A program made the translations under genes and the position numbers. From Candidatus Tokpelaia sp. JSC189 (lineage in GTDB: Bacteria > Pseudomonadota > Alphaproteobacteria > Rhizobiales > Rhizobiaceae): DNA of 64,000 nt. Positions 51,929 to 63,420 of the stretch are shown one piece after another. Every line of letters begins with the position of its first letter. Position 1 is the first letter of the stretch. Where the stretch lies: positions 1 through 64,000 of the forward strand of contig QENA01000034.1 in the NCBI GenBank assembly GCA_003331045.1. Reading direction: 5' to 3'. The notes under the pieces were generated by a model. It worked only from the letters and a program-made list of their open reading frames with translations. It did no database searches and was not told the origin of the DNA.

Positions 51929-53439
51929 TTGCTCTTACTTCCCTTCAGTCAAGCTGACATCTTCAAATTATATTGGATTGCTTTATCGTCAAAGGATCAA
52001 TCCAGTCATTTCGCTGAGAAACCAATGTTGATCCTAGTCATTGGTATAATTGCGCAAGATTTAAGAACGGTATTATAACTCGATAATCGCTACAGCATAT
52101 AACATCAAAGACCGCGAATTTTCATCAAAGTTTCTATCACAACTATCAGCGCATAATCTTGCGGCAAATCACCATTTTACCCGGAATTGGTTCTATGAAC
52201 GTGACACGTAATATCATCTGCACTATGCCATGCTGCGAAATTCCGGTGCGATTTACGCCACCGCTTATAACGGGACAGGCTGTGTTTCAACCAGTTCTAC
52301 TGATGCATCAAAGGCAAATCGCGGACCCTGTGTGTAGCCTGTTGTCTGCAGGAGTGCGCCGGTACTGAGATACAGAACGCAGTCTGTCGAATAATGAGAA
52401 CTAGATTTTACCACTGTGACATAGCCCGTATAGCATCACTAAATATTCTCCAATATCGATACAGAAAGCATCATCAGTAGCCGTCCGCTTCCCTGAAATG
52501 CGAAGTATCATTACAAACTTTCTTTGTTAGATACACCTTTTCCCACCACAAACACAATTCAAAACCCATAATTTCACAAAAACCCCTCTAGAAAACAGAT
52601 CTTTCTGATTTGTAGAATGTAATATATTGTAATGCTGGGTAGGTATGATATAATTCGTAGTTATTAATTTCCATGTTTTTTTCATATAATAGATGGTCCA
52701 ACATGCATAAGATTCTCCGTATTTAACAACAGTTTTACGCACGATATTAATGCCTTCAATGGCAAAACGTCCCACTTGATTATGTCATCCCATAATATAC
52801 TGTTTCCTCTTTCTGTTCAATCATATTACGGATCTGTAAAATGTATCGGCTGGCGATCAGAGATTTTGGCTTTTATGATTCTGATACACTTGCCACAGTG
52901 GCAGAAAAAGCCAAAAATTTGAAACGCGATCTGTCCATAGGTATTATTGATTCGTTAGTGGGATGTGTTATTGTTTAATATGTATTGGTCGAACTGGCTA
53001 CGGTCGGCGCACTTACTACTATACGTTTTTTGCCCATAGTGCTGAGCCGCTGATTATTTCAGGCTGTATTTATTCTTCAGTTTGCCGAATAAAACGCAAT
53101 ATTGATTCCTTCTGTGGAAGATTAGTGGCTTTATTATGAAGGTTAGACGAGAGTAAGCTGAACAAAAATGATGATGGAGATATTAACCGAAATACCGATA
53201 CTAGGCTGGGGAAAATATCCCGATCTATCCTCTACCGGATACAGGAATAAACATGGATGAAAAGAGAAGGCATTTGCTTCTTATCAATGATTCTGAACCC
53301 CAGATAACCTCCTGCATGAAATTGCATTATTTTGAGAGATAGCGTGATGCGAAACTGGCTGCTTTTGCACATATCCAAGTAGATACAGAAGGTTAAGTGA
53401 CAAATTTTCCTTCCTTGCACTACATGATTAAGGTAGATT
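51929..53439. other. About 1.5 kb of apparently decayed DNA
   Basis: No intact gene. On the minus strand, codons ending at TAA 52265–52267 read TGYTQGPRFAFDASVELV, which looks protein-coding, but I cannot name it. On the plus strand 52841–52978 reads ATVAEKAKNLKRDLSIGI before a stop, again unassigned. rpoN and hpf would be expected upstream of ptsN in this order and are not visible. Confidence 0.45.
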
Positions 53440-53861
53440 TTTCGCTAATTGCAGCTGAAGCTCAAAGTCAATAATTTTGAAGTTCATAAGGCAATCTTTA
53501 AAAAGCTGCTGATTGCCATGGGTATTGAATTGATGGCTGATCAGCAGTTTTCTGACGAAATTCTAGAGACTAGGCTTACCCAGTCTATGTCCCATTCACA
53601 GAACTTGATGACGGATTCAACTGATACGGAGCTTTTCAGGATCTCATACGCTCTCAAATAAGAAACTATGTTGATTATCTAATTCAATTCCTCCGGCTGA
53701 TTGTGAAGAACAAAAATGAAAATCACACTTTGGCAGCATGGATCTTGAAGACATTATGCCCACATCTAGTAAATGGTGAAGCCAGTTATGAGATAGAATA
53801 TGCCAAGGTGACATATCGATTGATGATGCGCACGTTACAATTTGATATATTACAGTATTGA
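53440..53861 (+). pseudogene. Decayed gene of unknown family
   Basis: One plus-strand frame reads NNFEVHKAIFKKLLIAMGI and FSDEILETRLTQSM (to about 53590). After a frameshift the neighbouring frame reads YVPFTELDDGFN, a TGA, then YGAFQDLIRSQIRNYVDYLI, HTLAAWILKTLCPHLVNGE and YAKVTYRLMMRTLQFDI, before TGA at 53859–53861. The regular spacing of hydrophobic residues and continuous homology-like texture mark it as once coding. I do not recognise the family. It is flanked by decayed DNA on the left and faces secA. Confidence 0.5.
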
Positions 53862-54225
53862 ATTTCTGTCTCTTATTCTTTTTAAAGATGAACGATATAT
53901 TCATATATGATATTCTATATATACTTTTATATAACTAAATTTTTTTAGATTCTTCTGTCAGAAATAATGAAAAATATTCTTTTTCTGGTTTTGTCCGCGT
54001 AAAGGATTTTGTTAAATTGGATCTCTCTGCATTTATATTTTATGTTTCGTTTTTACGACTTGCAGGATTTCTGATGATATGCTGAACAGTCTATCCAAGG
54101 TCGCGCCTGTGCTGAACTTATGCTGGCCACCTTGCTTCGGTTTTGAAATTTCAGAAGTCATGAGTATTTTCACACTGCAATCTCCCTTGAACAGAGCAAA
54201 AACGCTTCGAATGTAAATCAGACGG
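53862..54225. other. Gap downstream of secA
   Basis: About 360 AT-rich bases between the unknown remnant and the secA stop. I see no gene and no convincing terminator. Confidence 0.45.
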
Positions 54226-56934
54226 CTAGACGAATGACCCATGACAGTGCTTGTATTTCTTCCCAGAGTCGCAAGGGCATGGCTCATTACGTCCAACCTT
54301 GCCCCATGTCATCAGGTCTTTTGGATCACGTTTATCAGGTTGGATAACATATTCTTCCTGCTGACGTGAGATCAGGACTGTAGCATCGCCTTCATCCGCC
54401 GCATCAAAGACCCGATGACTTACATGTAAATCCGGTTGAGCCTTAGGTTCCTGTATTAGCTCAAAACGCATAAGTTTTGATATGACATCGCGACGGAGGG
54501 AGACAAGCATTGCTTGGAAAAGCTCGAAGGATTCCGTCTTGTATTCATTGAGCGGATCGCGTTGAGCATAGCCACGAAGACCGACAGCTGAGCGCAGATG
54601 GTCAAGGTTATAAAGATGTTCACGCCATAAGATGTCGATCGTTTCCAGCAATATGATTTTCTGGAAATATCCCATAACCTTAGGTCCAAAATGCTTGGCC
54701 CGCTCAGCTGCCCTTTCATTGATAGCATTGCAGACACGCTCAAGAATCTGCTCTTCGTCAATGCCATCTTGTTTTGCCCATTCGGTAATGGGCAAGTCGA
54801 GATTGAAAAGTTTGCGTAACTCATCTGCAAGGCCATTAGGATTCCATTGCTCGGAATAGGTATCAGGTGGGAAATGACTTTTAACCAGATCACAAACAAT
54901 ATCTTCCCGCATCTCATTGATCATTTCTGTCAGATCTACTGTGTCCATCACCTCCATGCGTTGCTCAAAAATGACCTTACGTTGATCATTCATTACATCG
55001 TCATATTTAAGCAGGTTCTTACGGATTTCAAAATTATGAGCCTCAACCTTTTTCTGTGCTTTTTCAAGGGCCTTGTTGATCCAGGGGTGGATAATAGCCT
55101 CATCCTCTTTCAGGCCCAGTTTTTGTAGCATGGCGTCCATGCGGTTGGAGCCGAATATCCGCATAAGATCATCTTGGAGGGAAAGGAAGAATTTCGACCG
55201 ACCCGGATCACCTTGTCGGCCTGAGCGTCCACGTAACTGGTTATCAATTCGTCGGCTTTCATGTCGCTCGGTTGCCAGCACATAAAGGCCACCCGCGTCA
55301 AGTGCTTTCTCTTTTAGGTATGCCACATCCACCCGGATTTTCTCAATGCCGGCATCTCGCTCAGGCCCTTCAGGCATATCCTTCAGTTCCTGCCTGATAC
55401 GCATTTCAATGTTGCCACCGAGCTGTATATCCGTACCACGACCGGCCATGTTGGTGGCAATTGTCAGTGTCCCAGGCACACCCGCCTGTGCAACAATATA
55501 AGCTTCCTGTTCATGATAACGGGCATTGAGAACCTGAAAATCGTGGATTCCTTCTTTGTCCAGCCGCTCTGCCAATTGTTCCGATTTTTCAATGGAAGTC
55601 GTGCCCACTAGCACGGGCTGACTCTTCTTGAGGGATTCACGGATATCACGGATAATCGCTCGGTATTTTTCTTCTTCTGTGCGATAAATTTCATCATCCT
55701 CATCAATACGCTGCGCCGGCAAGTTGGTCGGGATTTCAACAACTTCAAGGTTATAGATACTACCAAATTCCTCCGCTTCAGTTGCTGCTGTGCCTGTCAT
55801 GCCAGCAAGTTTGTCATACATGCGGAAATAATTCTGGAAAGTGATGGAGGCAAGTGTCTGGTTTTCAGGTTGGATTGTCACATGCTCCTTGGCTTCGAGT
55901 GCTTGATGTAGCCCTTCCGAATAGCGCCTACCCGACATCATGCGCCCGGTGAATTCATCAATAATGACGATTTCAGCGTTACGCACGATATAATCCTTGT
56001 CACGCTGGAACAGTTTGTGTGCCCGCAACGCATTGTTGGCATAATGGACGACCGTGACGTTCTCAATATCATAAAGGGTTTCACCTTTGAGATAGCCTGC
56101 CTTGGCAAGCATCTTCTCCACCTTTTCAGTGCCGACTTCCGTAAAGGTGGCTGTTTTCTGTTTTTCATCAATCTCATAATCTTCCGGCAGAAGTGGTGGA
56201 ATGAATTTGTCAATCTGATTATAGAAATCGGAACGGTCCTCAATCGGACCGGATATGATAAGTGGTGTACGCGCTTCATCAATCAGAATGGAATCGACCT
56301 CATCAACAATAGCATAATGGTGCCCGCGCTGTACCAGCTGCTTGCGTTCAAAGGCCATGTTGTCACGCAAATAGTCAAAGCCAAACTCATTATTGGTGCC
56401 ATAGGTTATATCACAGGCATATGCTGCACGGCGGGTATCATTATCCAGATCATGCATAATGATACCGGTGGTAAGTCCCAGAAAGCCATAGATTGCTCTC
56501 ATGCTTTCTGCATCACGGGCTGCCAGATAGTCGTTTACGGTCACCACATGGACACCTTTTCCTGTCAGGGCATTGAGATAGACAGGCATTGTGGCCATAA
56601 GTGTCTTGCCTTCACCAGTGCGCATTTCGGCAATGCCACGTTTATGCAGCACCATGCCTCCAATAAGTTGGACATCAAAAGGTCGCATGGCGAGCACACG
56701 CTTCGCTGTTTCCCGCACTGTGGCAAAAGCCTCCGGCAATAATGAATCAAGGTCTGCGCCACCAGCAAGGCGTTTGCGGAACTCACTTGTTTTGCTTTTT
56801 AATTTTTCATCATTCAGGGCTGCAAATTCATTTTCCAACACATTGATTTCAAAGACACGCGGACGCAATGTCTTGATGCGCCGTTCATGGGCTGAACTAA
56901 AAAATTTGCGCGCTAAACCACCTAAACTAACCAT
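54226..56934 (-). CDS. secA: Preprotein translocase ATPase SecA
   Basis: Motor ATPase of about 902 residues that drives proteins through SecYEG. Starting from [12 protein letters not shown], the first nucleotide-binding domain has [20 protein letters not shown] (Walker A), [20 protein letters not shown] (DEAD-like Walker B) and [29 protein letters not shown] is in the second domain. The C-terminal zinc-binding tail [13 protein letters not shown] binds SecB. ATG 56934 matches the family start; an in-frame ATG at 56952 adds six residues. It is divergent from the parvulin gene. Confidence 0.97.
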   Translation of the reverse strand: MVSLGGLARKFFSSAHERRIKTLRPRVFEINVLENEFAALNDEKLKSKTSEFRKRLAGGADLDSLLPEAFATVRETAKRVLAMRPFDVQLIGGMVLHKRGIAEMRTGEGKTLMATMPVYLNALTGKGVHVVTVNDYLAARDAESMRAIYGFLGLTTGIIMHDLDNDTRRAAYACDITYGTNNEFGFDYLRDNMAFERKQLVQRGHHYAIVDEVDSILIDEARTPLIISGPIEDRSDFYNQIDKFIPPLLPEDYEIDEKQKTATFTEVGTEKVEKMLAKAGYLKGETLYDIENVTVVHYANNALRAHKLFQRDKDYIVRNAEIVIIDEFTGRMMSGRRYSEGLHQALEAKEHVTIQPENQTLASITFQNYFRMYDKLAGMTGTAATEAEEFGSIYNLEVVEIPTNLPAQRIDEDDEIYRTEEEKYRAIIRDIRESLKKSQPVLVGTTSIEKSEQLAERLDKEGIHDFQVLNARYHEQEAYIVAQAGVPGTLTIATNMAGRGTDIQLGGNIEMRIRQELKDMPEGPERDAGIEKIRVDVAYLKEKALDAGGLYVLATERHESRRIDNQLRGRSGRQGDPGRSKFFLSLQDDLMRIFGSNRMDAMLQKLGLKEDEAIIHPWINKALEKAQKKVEAHNFEIRKNLLKYDDVMNDQRKVIFEQRMEVMDTVDLTEMINEMREDIVCDLVKSHFPPDTYSEQWNPNGLADELRKLFNLDLPITEWAKQDGIDEEQILERVCNAINERAAERAKHFGPKVMGYFQKIILLETIDILWREHLYNLDHLRSAVGLRGYAQRDPLNEYKTESFELFQAMLVSLRRDVISKLMRFELIQEPKAQPDLHVSHRVFDAADEGDATVLISRQQEEYVIQPDKRDPKDLMTWGKVGRNEPCPCDSGKKYKHCHGSFV

Positions 56935-57320
56935 TCCTGGTTCTTCCCACATTCTTGTATTTTGTCGTCGCTCACGGACTAACTCGCCGAGTTGTTAACG
57001 GTTTACCATCTGCCGAGCAGATGGTGCAACCATGAGGATTTAAACAATTACTGAATTTAATGATTAAAATATTGCAGACGAACACTCTGGACGCCAAGCT
57101 TTTTGACAGATTAAGAGTGACAACTGATGATGTCAATGTTAGTATGTGTTTATTAAGCTAGGGTTTGCGTTTGTATTGCAGGATGCGTATTATTAATGTC
57201 CAAAATCTTAAAATATTAGAGAATTGCATAATTTTAGAGTAACCATATTGAAAAAGTCTGCTGTTAATTTTTATCACCAGATCTTAATGATCTCGAATGT
57301 TCTTTGAGGAGCCTTATAGC
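56935..57320. other. Divergent promoter region of secA and the parvulin gene
   Basis: About 385 AT-rich bases. CATCTGCCGAGCAGATG at 57007–57023 is an inverted repeat just upstream of secA, possibly regulatory. Nothing else stands out. Confidence 0.45.
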
Positions 57321-58238
57321 ATGAAACTTAATTACAGGACGGTCTTGTTTGCATTATCGTTACTTTTGACTGGCAGTTTTGCGGCTACTGCACAGCAACT
57401 GCAAATGCCACAGGTTGATGAAAAGAAAACGGAGGATCCTATTGATTCAACTCATGTTATGGCTGTTATTGATGGTAAACCCCTGACCACTGGCACGATA
57501 GATGAATGGACAAAGATTATCAGTCCTGGGTCGGAGCAAACTGTAGAGCGCCGCCTGCAGACTCTACGTGCTTTAGTGGGTTTGAAGGCCTTTGCCGCAT
57601 CGGCAAAGGCCGAAAAGTTAGATAAGACGGATGATTTTAAAAAACGTATGGAAATTATGAAAGAATCGGCATTACAGCAAATGTATGTAGATAAAAAAAT
57701 CATGTTTCCGATTTCCGATAAGGAACTCAAAGACCGATATGAAAAGGAGTTTTCCGTCTTACCTAAGGAACAAGAAATTCGTGCTCGCCATATCTTGGTA
57801 AAAACCAGCAAAGAGGCCGCAGATCTGATTAAGCGCCTTGATGCGGGTGAGGATTTTGAAGAGTTAGCTAAGAAAACTTCAACTGATGGCTCAGCCTCTT
57901 TGGGGGGTGATCTTGGTTATTTTACCAAAGGACAAATGGCCAAGCCATTTGAAGAGGCAGCTTTTGCGCTGAAAGTGGGTAAATATACTAGGAAGCCAGT
58001 TGAAACATCATTTGGCTGGCACATCATCAAGGTGGAGGACGTGCGCAAGAAAGAGCCACCATCGTTAGAGGATACCAAACTATATATTCGGAATATGATT
58101 ATACGCGAACGTTATGATGATTTGCAGAAGAAAGTGCTTTCAACCCTAAAGATTTCTTATCCAGATGAAGCGGTTGCTAAGGCTATGCAGCAACCGATAT
58201 CAGATGAAGAAAATTTGGATGAGTTCGAAGATCAATAA
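57321..58238 (+). CDS. Parvulin-type peptidyl-prolyl cis-trans isomerase (periplasmic)
   Basis: A 305-residue folding catalyst with a signal peptide (about 1–24, cleavage near ATAQ). A SurA-like N-terminal region follows, with VMAVIDGKPLTTGTIDEW, and then the parvulin domain (about 145–245). That domain contains IRARHILVKTSKEAADLI, GSASLGGDLGYFTKGQM and FGWHIIKVEDVR. Its place between secA and argJ is conserved in Hyphomicrobiales. ATG 57321 follows TGAGGAG; an ATG at 57297 in the same frame lacks one. It probably helps outer-membrane proteins fold. Confidence 0.93.
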   Translation: MKLNYRTVLFALSLLLTGSFAATAQQLQMPQVDEKKTEDPIDSTHVMAVIDGKPLTTGTIDEWTKIISPGSEQTVERRLQTLRALVGLKAFAASAKAEKLDKTDDFKKRMEIMKESALQQMYVDKKIMFPISDKELKDRYEKEFSVLPKEQEIRARHILVKTSKEAADLIKRLDAGEDFEELAKKTSTDGSASLGGDLGYFTKGQMAKPFEEAAFALKVGKYTRKPVETSFGWHIIKVEDVRKKEPPSLEDTKLYIRNMIIRERYDDLQKKVLSTLKISYPDEAVAKAMQQPISDEENLDEFEDQ

Positions 58239-58256
58239 TGAGGTAGGACCTTCATC

Positions 58257-59495
58257 ATGCCCTTGATTCCCCCTCTTGTTGCCCAGAGTTTGCTCGGTAT
58301 ACCGGCCCTTCCTGGAGTGCGAATGGCAACAGTGGGAACAGGAATCAAATATGGAAACCGGGCAGATCTACTTTTTCTGATTTTCGATAGAGTGGCAGAT
58401 GCCGCAGGTGTTTTTACACGCTCGCGCTGTCCATCCGCTCCCGTCGATCATTGCCAAACTATCCTTGCCCACCACAAAGCACGTGGGGTGCTTGTTAATT
58501 CCGGTAATGCCAATGCTTTTACCGGAGCAAGAGGTAGGACAGCGGCTAGACTAATGGCCGAAGCTGCTGCTATGGCGCTTGATTGCCCTGTCAATGAGAT
58601 TTATCTTGCATCGACTGGGGTTATTGGTGAGCCGCTTGATTCCGGCCGTTTTACCCATCTTCTTGAGTCTTTGGTAAAAGAAGCAAAGGAAGATAACTGG
58701 CCTGAAGCAGCACGGGCCATTATGACAACAGATACGTTTGCCAAGATAGCATCCTGTAGAGTCCAACTGGAGGATCATGAGGTGACAATAAATGGCATTG
58801 CCAAAGGTGCAGGCATGATCGCCCCAGATATGGCAACTATGCTATCTTTTGTTGTAACGGATGCCCCTGTAGCCCCGACTCTCCTGCAGAAGGTGTTGGT
58901 AGATGGTGTTGGTTCTACCTTCAATTCCATTACAGTTGACAGTGATACCTCAACGTCGGACACGCTGCTTCTATTTGCAACAGGTAGCGCCGCAGAAAAG
59001 GGTATGGCACGTTTGAAGGCGCGTACTGATTCGCGGTATAAAGCTTTTTCCGATGCGGTCAGAAGCCTTTTGCTTGACCTTGCACTGCAGATTGTCCGTG
59101 ACGGCGAGGGAGCCCAAAAACTGATAGAAGTCCATGTCACTGGGGCAATATCAGATATATCAGCTAAAAAAATTGCAATGTCTATTGCTAATTCACCTCT
59201 CGTGAAAACTACTGTTGCGGGAGAGGATGCTAATTGGGGCCGTGTTGTTATGGCGGTTGGCAAAGCGGGCGAGGAAGCCGATCGTGACCGTTTGTCGATT
59301 TGGTTTGGATCTCAGCGGGTTGCCGTCGATGGTGAGCGTGATCCCGCTTATTCGGAAACAATAGCTTCTCGCTATATGAAGAATGATGAAATCTATATTC
59401 GTGCGGATCTTGGCCTTGGCAGTGGTGAGGCAAAAGTATGGACATGTGATCTTACAAAAGATTATATCATGATCAATGGTGATTACAGAAGCTGA
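58257..59495 (+). CDS. argJ: Bifunctional ornithine acetyltransferase/N-acetylglutamate synthase
   Basis: The enzyme recycles acetyl groups in arginine synthesis. The 412-residue precursor self-cleaves into two chains at the threonine in [14 protein letters not shown] (about Thr 196). Other family motifs are [16 protein letters not shown] (about 79–94), [13 protein letters not shown] and [22 protein letters not shown] 58257 follows GAGGTAGGA, 18 bases after the upstream gene. With argG it shows that arginine synthesis is at least partly retained. Confidence 0.96.
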   Translation: MPLIPPLVAQSLLGIPALPGVRMATVGTGIKYGNRADLLFLIFDRVADAAGVFTRSRCPSAPVDHCQTILAHHKARGVLVNSGNANAFTGARGRTAARLMAEAAAMALDCPVNEIYLASTGVIGEPLDSGRFTHLLESLVKEAKEDNWPEAARAIMTTDTFAKIASCRVQLEDHEVTINGIAKGAGMIAPDMATMLSFVVTDAPVAPTLLQKVLVDGVGSTFNSITVDSDTSTSDTLLLFATGSAAEKGMARLKARTDSRYKAFSDAVRSLLLDLALQIVRDGEGAQKLIEVHVTGAISDISAKKIAMSIANSPLVKTTVAGEDANWGRVVMAVGKAGEEADRDRLSIWFGSQRVAVDGERDPAYSETIASRYMKNDEIYIRADLGLGSGEAKVWTCDLTKDYIMINGDYRS

Positions 59496-59576
59496 TTTAC
59501 CAGAATTTTCTGCTATAGACTAAGATATATGATCTGACTTGCAGTTGGCTTTGTGCATTATGGTGATCTGTGAGAT

Positions 59577-59987
59577 ATGAAGAAACATCCGCTTGTGCTT
59601 GTTGTGACCTGTGCGTTGGTTAATGATAGTAGTCAAGTTTTGTTTGCACAGCGGCCCGAAGATAAATTCATGGCTGGATTATGGGAATTGCCAGGCGGAA
59701 AGATCGAACCGAATGAAACGCCTGAAGAAGCCTTGGTAAGAGAGCTTTATGAAGAACTGGGACTTATTATCAAGACTGACTCGCTAACTCCTCTTGTTTT
59801 TGCCAGCCATTCTTATGATACATTTCATCTGCTGATGCCGCTTTATGTATGCCGACAGTTTGAAGGCACACCCATGCCAAAAGAAGGTCAAGTCCTGAAA
59901 TGGCTTTCAAGTGGTGATTTTGCACATTATCCGATGCCCACTGCTGATATTCCGCTTCTTCGATTCTTGCATGCGCTTCTTGCCTAA
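59577..59987 (+). CDS. mutT: 8-oxo-dGTP diphosphatase (MutT, Nudix hydrolase)
   Basis: This 136-residue sanitising enzyme removes oxidised dGTP. The Nudix box is complete: G at the start of GKIEPNETPEEALVRELY, continuing REL-x-EEL-G (about 37–59). The product closely fits the length of the family. It is the last gene in the conserved string secA–parvulin–argJ–mutT. Confidence 0.94.
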   Translation: MKKHPLVLVVTCALVNDSSQVLFAQRPEDKFMAGLWELPGGKIEPNETPEEALVRELYEELGLIIKTDSLTPLVFASHSYDTFHLLMPLYVCRQFEGTPMPKEGQVLKWLSSGDFAHYPMPTADIPLLRFLHALLA

Positions 59988-60509
59988 TCATAACATATTT
60001 AATTATAATATAATTTTAAGGAACTGCCTGTTTTTATACTTAAGTAAGATATAAATTTATATCAGGAATTTATCCATGACAAAGTTATAATTTAATCTAG
60101 CATTCACTGGGGAGGGTATTAAAATCAGAAGCGAAATCCTGCTGATATGAATCGCATTGAATATTCTAGAAGTGCCAAGACTGCATTTTTCCAAATTTTT
60201 TTGCTCTTTTAGATTCCGCAGTAATCGTTTGGTCTTATTTTAATTCAGCTTATGATACAGCGTTGAAGCACCAAATATTTACTTAAATATGTGACTGTAC
60301 CAGTGGCCGCAAGGGGATTATTTTTGCTTCGTCGAACAGAAGATATTGATTGATAAAGAGCAAGTTCAAAGCATTCTATTGTGTACAGAAGCGCCGTTTA
60401 TTCAAATTTATCTGTTTTAATTAAAAAAATATCCTATTGTATCATTGTCGATATCCCTTAATGAGTATGTTATCATCATTTCTTCTTTAATGTAAGGAAT
60501 TTCTGAAAA
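59988..60509. other. AT-rich gap of about 520 bases
   Basis: Region between mutT and the symporter gene. No coding remnant or RNA is recognised. The ribosome-binding site of the symporter (TAAGGA) lies at its end. Confidence 0.5.
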
Positions 60510-61892
60510 ATGCCACTTGCATTTTTTATTAATCTTTCTGTTTTTATTGCGCTGCTTTTTGCATTGGCTTCAGTTTCACATTTTCGCTGGAGTTTTTTTG
60601 TAAAGGTTTTTTCTGGACTAGTTGGCGGTATTCTGTTCGGACTTGTTTTACATTTCATTTACGGGGCAGACAGTACTGTTCTTAAAAAATCGGTAGAATG
60701 GTTTAACATTGTGGGTAACGGCTATGTGCGCCTATTGCAGATGGTTGTCATGCCACTGGTTTTCATATCGATTCTTTCATCGGTTGCACGTCTTCACGAT
60801 GCGTCTTCTCTCGGAAAAATCAGTGCCATCACAATTTGCATTCTACTTTTTACCACGATGATTGCAGCGCTCGTCGGCATTTTTGCTGTTATTTTTACGG
60901 GCCTTAGTGCACAGGGGCTGGTGCAAAGAGCAACTGAGACAGCCTACCTTAATGCGCTTGATATCGGCCATATTTCCGATTTGACTGTACCGCAGCTTAT
61001 CCTTTCATTTATTCCGAGCAATCCCTTTGCTGATTTGGCTGGGGCTAATCCGACCTCTATCATTGCCGTGGTGATCTTTGCGTCATTTTGTGGTTTGGCA
61101 GCTATACAGCTTGTACATGATGATGTGCTGCGAGGAGAGCGTGTGCTCCAAACAATCAATACACTGCAATTGTGGATAATGAAGCTAGTTCGCCAGGTGA
61201 TACGGCTGACACCTTATGGTGTGTTTGCACTTATGACTAGGGTGGTGGCAACATCTGATGCGAATGCAATTCTGAAGCTAGGACTGTTTATCATTGCATC
61301 TTATCTGGCTATAATAATCATGTTTGTGGTACATGGTGGTCTTCTTGCCGTTTCAGGTATCAATCCCATTCGTTTTTTCAAAAAGGCTCTACCCGTGCTG
61401 ACCTTTGCTTTCACCAGCCGGTCAAGTGCGGCTAGTATTCCAATGAATATCGAGGCTCAGACGCAGCGTATCGGTGTACCGCAGGCAATTGCCGGTTTTT
61501 CGGTTTCATTGGGTGCGACAATTGGTCAAAACGGATGTGCAGGGATTTATCCTGCGATGCTGGCGACAATGGTTGCGCCGACAGTTGGAATTAATCCATT
61601 TGATCCTCTTTGGATAGCGATGCTGATTAGCATTGTTACCGTAAGTTCGATCGGCGTTGCAGGTATTGGAGGTGGAGCAACATTTTCTGCTTTGATTGTA
61701 CTGCCTGCCATGGGCTTACCGGTTACACTCGTTGCTCTTCTTATTTCCATAGAGCCCCTGATTGATATGGGACGTACTGCACTCAATGTTAGTGGATCCA
61801 TGATAGCAGGGACAATTACCAGTCAGATTCTCGGAGAAATGGATAAAGGAGTTTTTGACAGGGATGATAAGCATAAACTACCAAGCAGATGA
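60510..61892 (+). CDS. tcyP: L-cystine:cation symporter, TcyP/YdjN-like (DAACS family)
   Basis: Membrane transporter of 460 residues with about eight membrane segments and two re-entrant loops. Family signatures are [17 protein letters not shown] (about 70–86), [16 protein letters not shown] (about 297–312), [17 protein letters not shown] (about 335–351), and [19 protein letters not shown]. The whole length reads very like E. coli YdjN (TcyP), which imports cystine with sodium or protons. This is closer to gammaproteobacterial proteins than I would expect from the neighbours, but I cannot score it. It would supply sulfur as cystine. Confidence 0.88.
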   Translation: MPLAFFINLSVFIALLFALASVSHFRWSFFVKVFSGLVGGILFGLVLHFIYGADSTVLKKSVEWFNIVGNGYVRLLQMVVMPLVFISILSSVARLHDASSLGKISAITICILLFTTMIAALVGIFAVIFTGLSAQGLVQRATETAYLNALDIGHISDLTVPQLILSFIPSNPFADLAGANPTSIIAVVIFASFCGLAAIQLVHDDVLRGERVLQTINTLQLWIMKLVRQVIRLTPYGVFALMTRVVATSDANAILKLGLFIIASYLAIIIMFVVHGGLLAVSGINPIRFFKKALPVLTFAFTSRSSAASIPMNIEAQTQRIGVPQAIAGFSVSLGATIGQNGCAGIYPAMLATMVAPTVGINPFDPLWIAMLISIVTVSSIGVAGIGGGATFSALIVLPAMGLPVTLVALLISIEPLIDMGRTALNVSGSMIAGTITSQILGEMDKGVFDRDDKHKLPSR

Positions 61893-61986
61893 GTGATAAG
61901 ATACCGTGTTAATTCATCTGCGGCGTTTTATTTTTCCCTTTTGCTCAATGGTACGTGGACAAACAACATTTTTACTGTTCCTAATT

Positions 61987-62829
61987 TCATGGGTTTCTTG
62001 TATGCGGGGACCAACCAGACATCCAAATAAATGAGAAACTTGCGCGGATACGCCCATCAGGATCGCTGAAACGTTCGGCATAAATTTCTGCAACGCGTAT
62101 AAAAAAGCGACGTGAGACTGGTTGACGTGAACGTGCCAGAAGCGCATTCTGCATACCCATGGCACGCAAATCAGCCATCAAATCAAAGGCTGTATTATAG
62201 CGCACAATGACATTTTCCGTATCGGTTACAGGTATGGCAAATCCTGCTTGTTGCAACAGTGCACCCGCATCGCGCACATCAGCAAAGGGAAAAACCCGCG
62301 GATTGACGCCGCGATAGAGTTCATTTTCTGCTTGCAGCAGACACTCACGCAATTCGCCCAGTGTACCGCTGCCACACATGACGGCTAGAAAAAGACCATC
62401 TGGTTTTAATCCGTGTTTTATCTGGACAAGAACATCTAGCGTATCATTAGTCATATGCAGAGAAAGCAATGAAACAATCAGATCAGCCTGTTGCGATTTC
62501 AGAGCAAGTTTTTCACGCGGGCAGATGATCGAAGGATATTGGTCGGTTAAAAACTCTGGTAATGTTTCAACCCGCCTTATTGTAGCTACCTTACCTGAAT
62601 GGAGCATTGCCGCTGCCGCAAATCCAGTATGACCATGAAGGTCAATGGCATGGATAAAATGCCGGTTAACAGTGGCCAAACGTTCTTCAAGGTCTTCGGC
62701 CATACGGGCAGCCAGAAAGTCAATACCAGGTTTTGCTTTTTTGGCTGCCCGTAGACGAAAATGTTCAATTAGTAGACTATCAAAAATTTCTGGGTTTTCT
62801 ATCACAATGATTATTGTCTTGTTTATCAA
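61987..62829 (-). CDS. SAM-dependent methyltransferase, BioC/NDUFAF5-like
   Basis: Class I methyltransferase-fold protein of up to 280 residues. The N-terminal pattern IFDSLLIEHFRLRAAKKA with DFLAARMAEDLEERLA is that of the NDUFAF5-like proteins found near mutT in this order. The SAM-binding glycine motif is weak (AIDLHGHTGFAAAAM), while LIVSLLSLHMTNDT and LKPDGLFLAVMCG fit strands 4 and 5. The start is uncertain: TTG 62829 or GTG 62805, neither with a strong ribosome-binding site. The comF gene usually next to it is not seen. Confidence 0.8.
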   Translation of the reverse strand: MINKTIIIVIENPEIFDSLLIEHFRLRAAKKAKPGIDFLAARMAEDLEERLATVNRHFIHAIDLHGHTGFAAAAMLHSGKVATIRRVETLPEFLTDQYPSIICPREKLALKSQQADLIVSLLSLHMTNDTLDVLVQIKHGLKPDGLFLAVMCGSGTLGELRECLLQAENELYRGVNPRVFPFADVRDAGALLQQAGFAIPVTDTENVIVRYNTAFDLMADLRAMGMQNALLARSRQPVSRRFFIRVAEIYAERFSDPDGRIRASFSFIWMSGWSPHTRNP

Positions 62830-63234
62830 ACGTACCCTATCTGAGGGTAAACCTTTTATAGTGAAAAATCAAAGATCTTCACTGCTGTTTCAAGGTAATA
62901 TTAATCCATGCTCTTTGATCGCAAATCAGTAGTCTCTCCCACTAATTCTGATTGCAGATATCGTGATTTTTTTCGTTTCACATTTTTGGATTTTAGTTAA
63001 TTGATATGGATCAATAGCATTTCAAAGTGAATCTGGTCAGCATCACAATTGGCATAGATGGTAACAAGTCCATGACAACTAGCATGGATACAGATTTTTC
63101 CGGCCCAGATTCACCAATAATAGACAAGCTCTCACTAACTATTAATATCCATATTAATACAATCAACCGCCTTGAATAACCCCTTGCCTATTTCAAAAAA
63201 ACTGAAATTTGAGAATTTCAAATAATGCTACGGA
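62830..63234. other. Gap upstream of the methyltransferase gene
   Basis: About 400 bases where relatives carry comF; no comF motif is visible. The sequence is AT-rich with stops in all frames. Confidence 0.45.
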
Positions 63235-63420
63235 TCAGTTCCTTTTCAGTTTGCGATTACACACATCATGCAAACCATCACCTGCAAGATTGATGGAAAT
63301 CACAAGAACCAGAAAAAAGACAAATACAAAACCAAAACTAACACCGGTACCAAGTAATGGTGGAAGAACCAATAATACCGATAAGTAGAGAATATTGCCT
63401 ACAATACGAGCATATCATAA
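63235..63420 (-). pseudogene. C-terminal remnant of a DppC/OppC-type peptide ABC permease
   Basis: A minus-strand frame ending at TGA 63235–63237 reads FVFFLVLVISINLAGDGLHD and then VCNRKLKRN. This matches the last membrane segment and the conserved NLLGDGLRDxLDPxL ending of peptide-transporter permeases of the DppC/OppC type. Upstream on the same strand there are stops and no permease signature, so only the tail survives. Confidence 0.6.
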
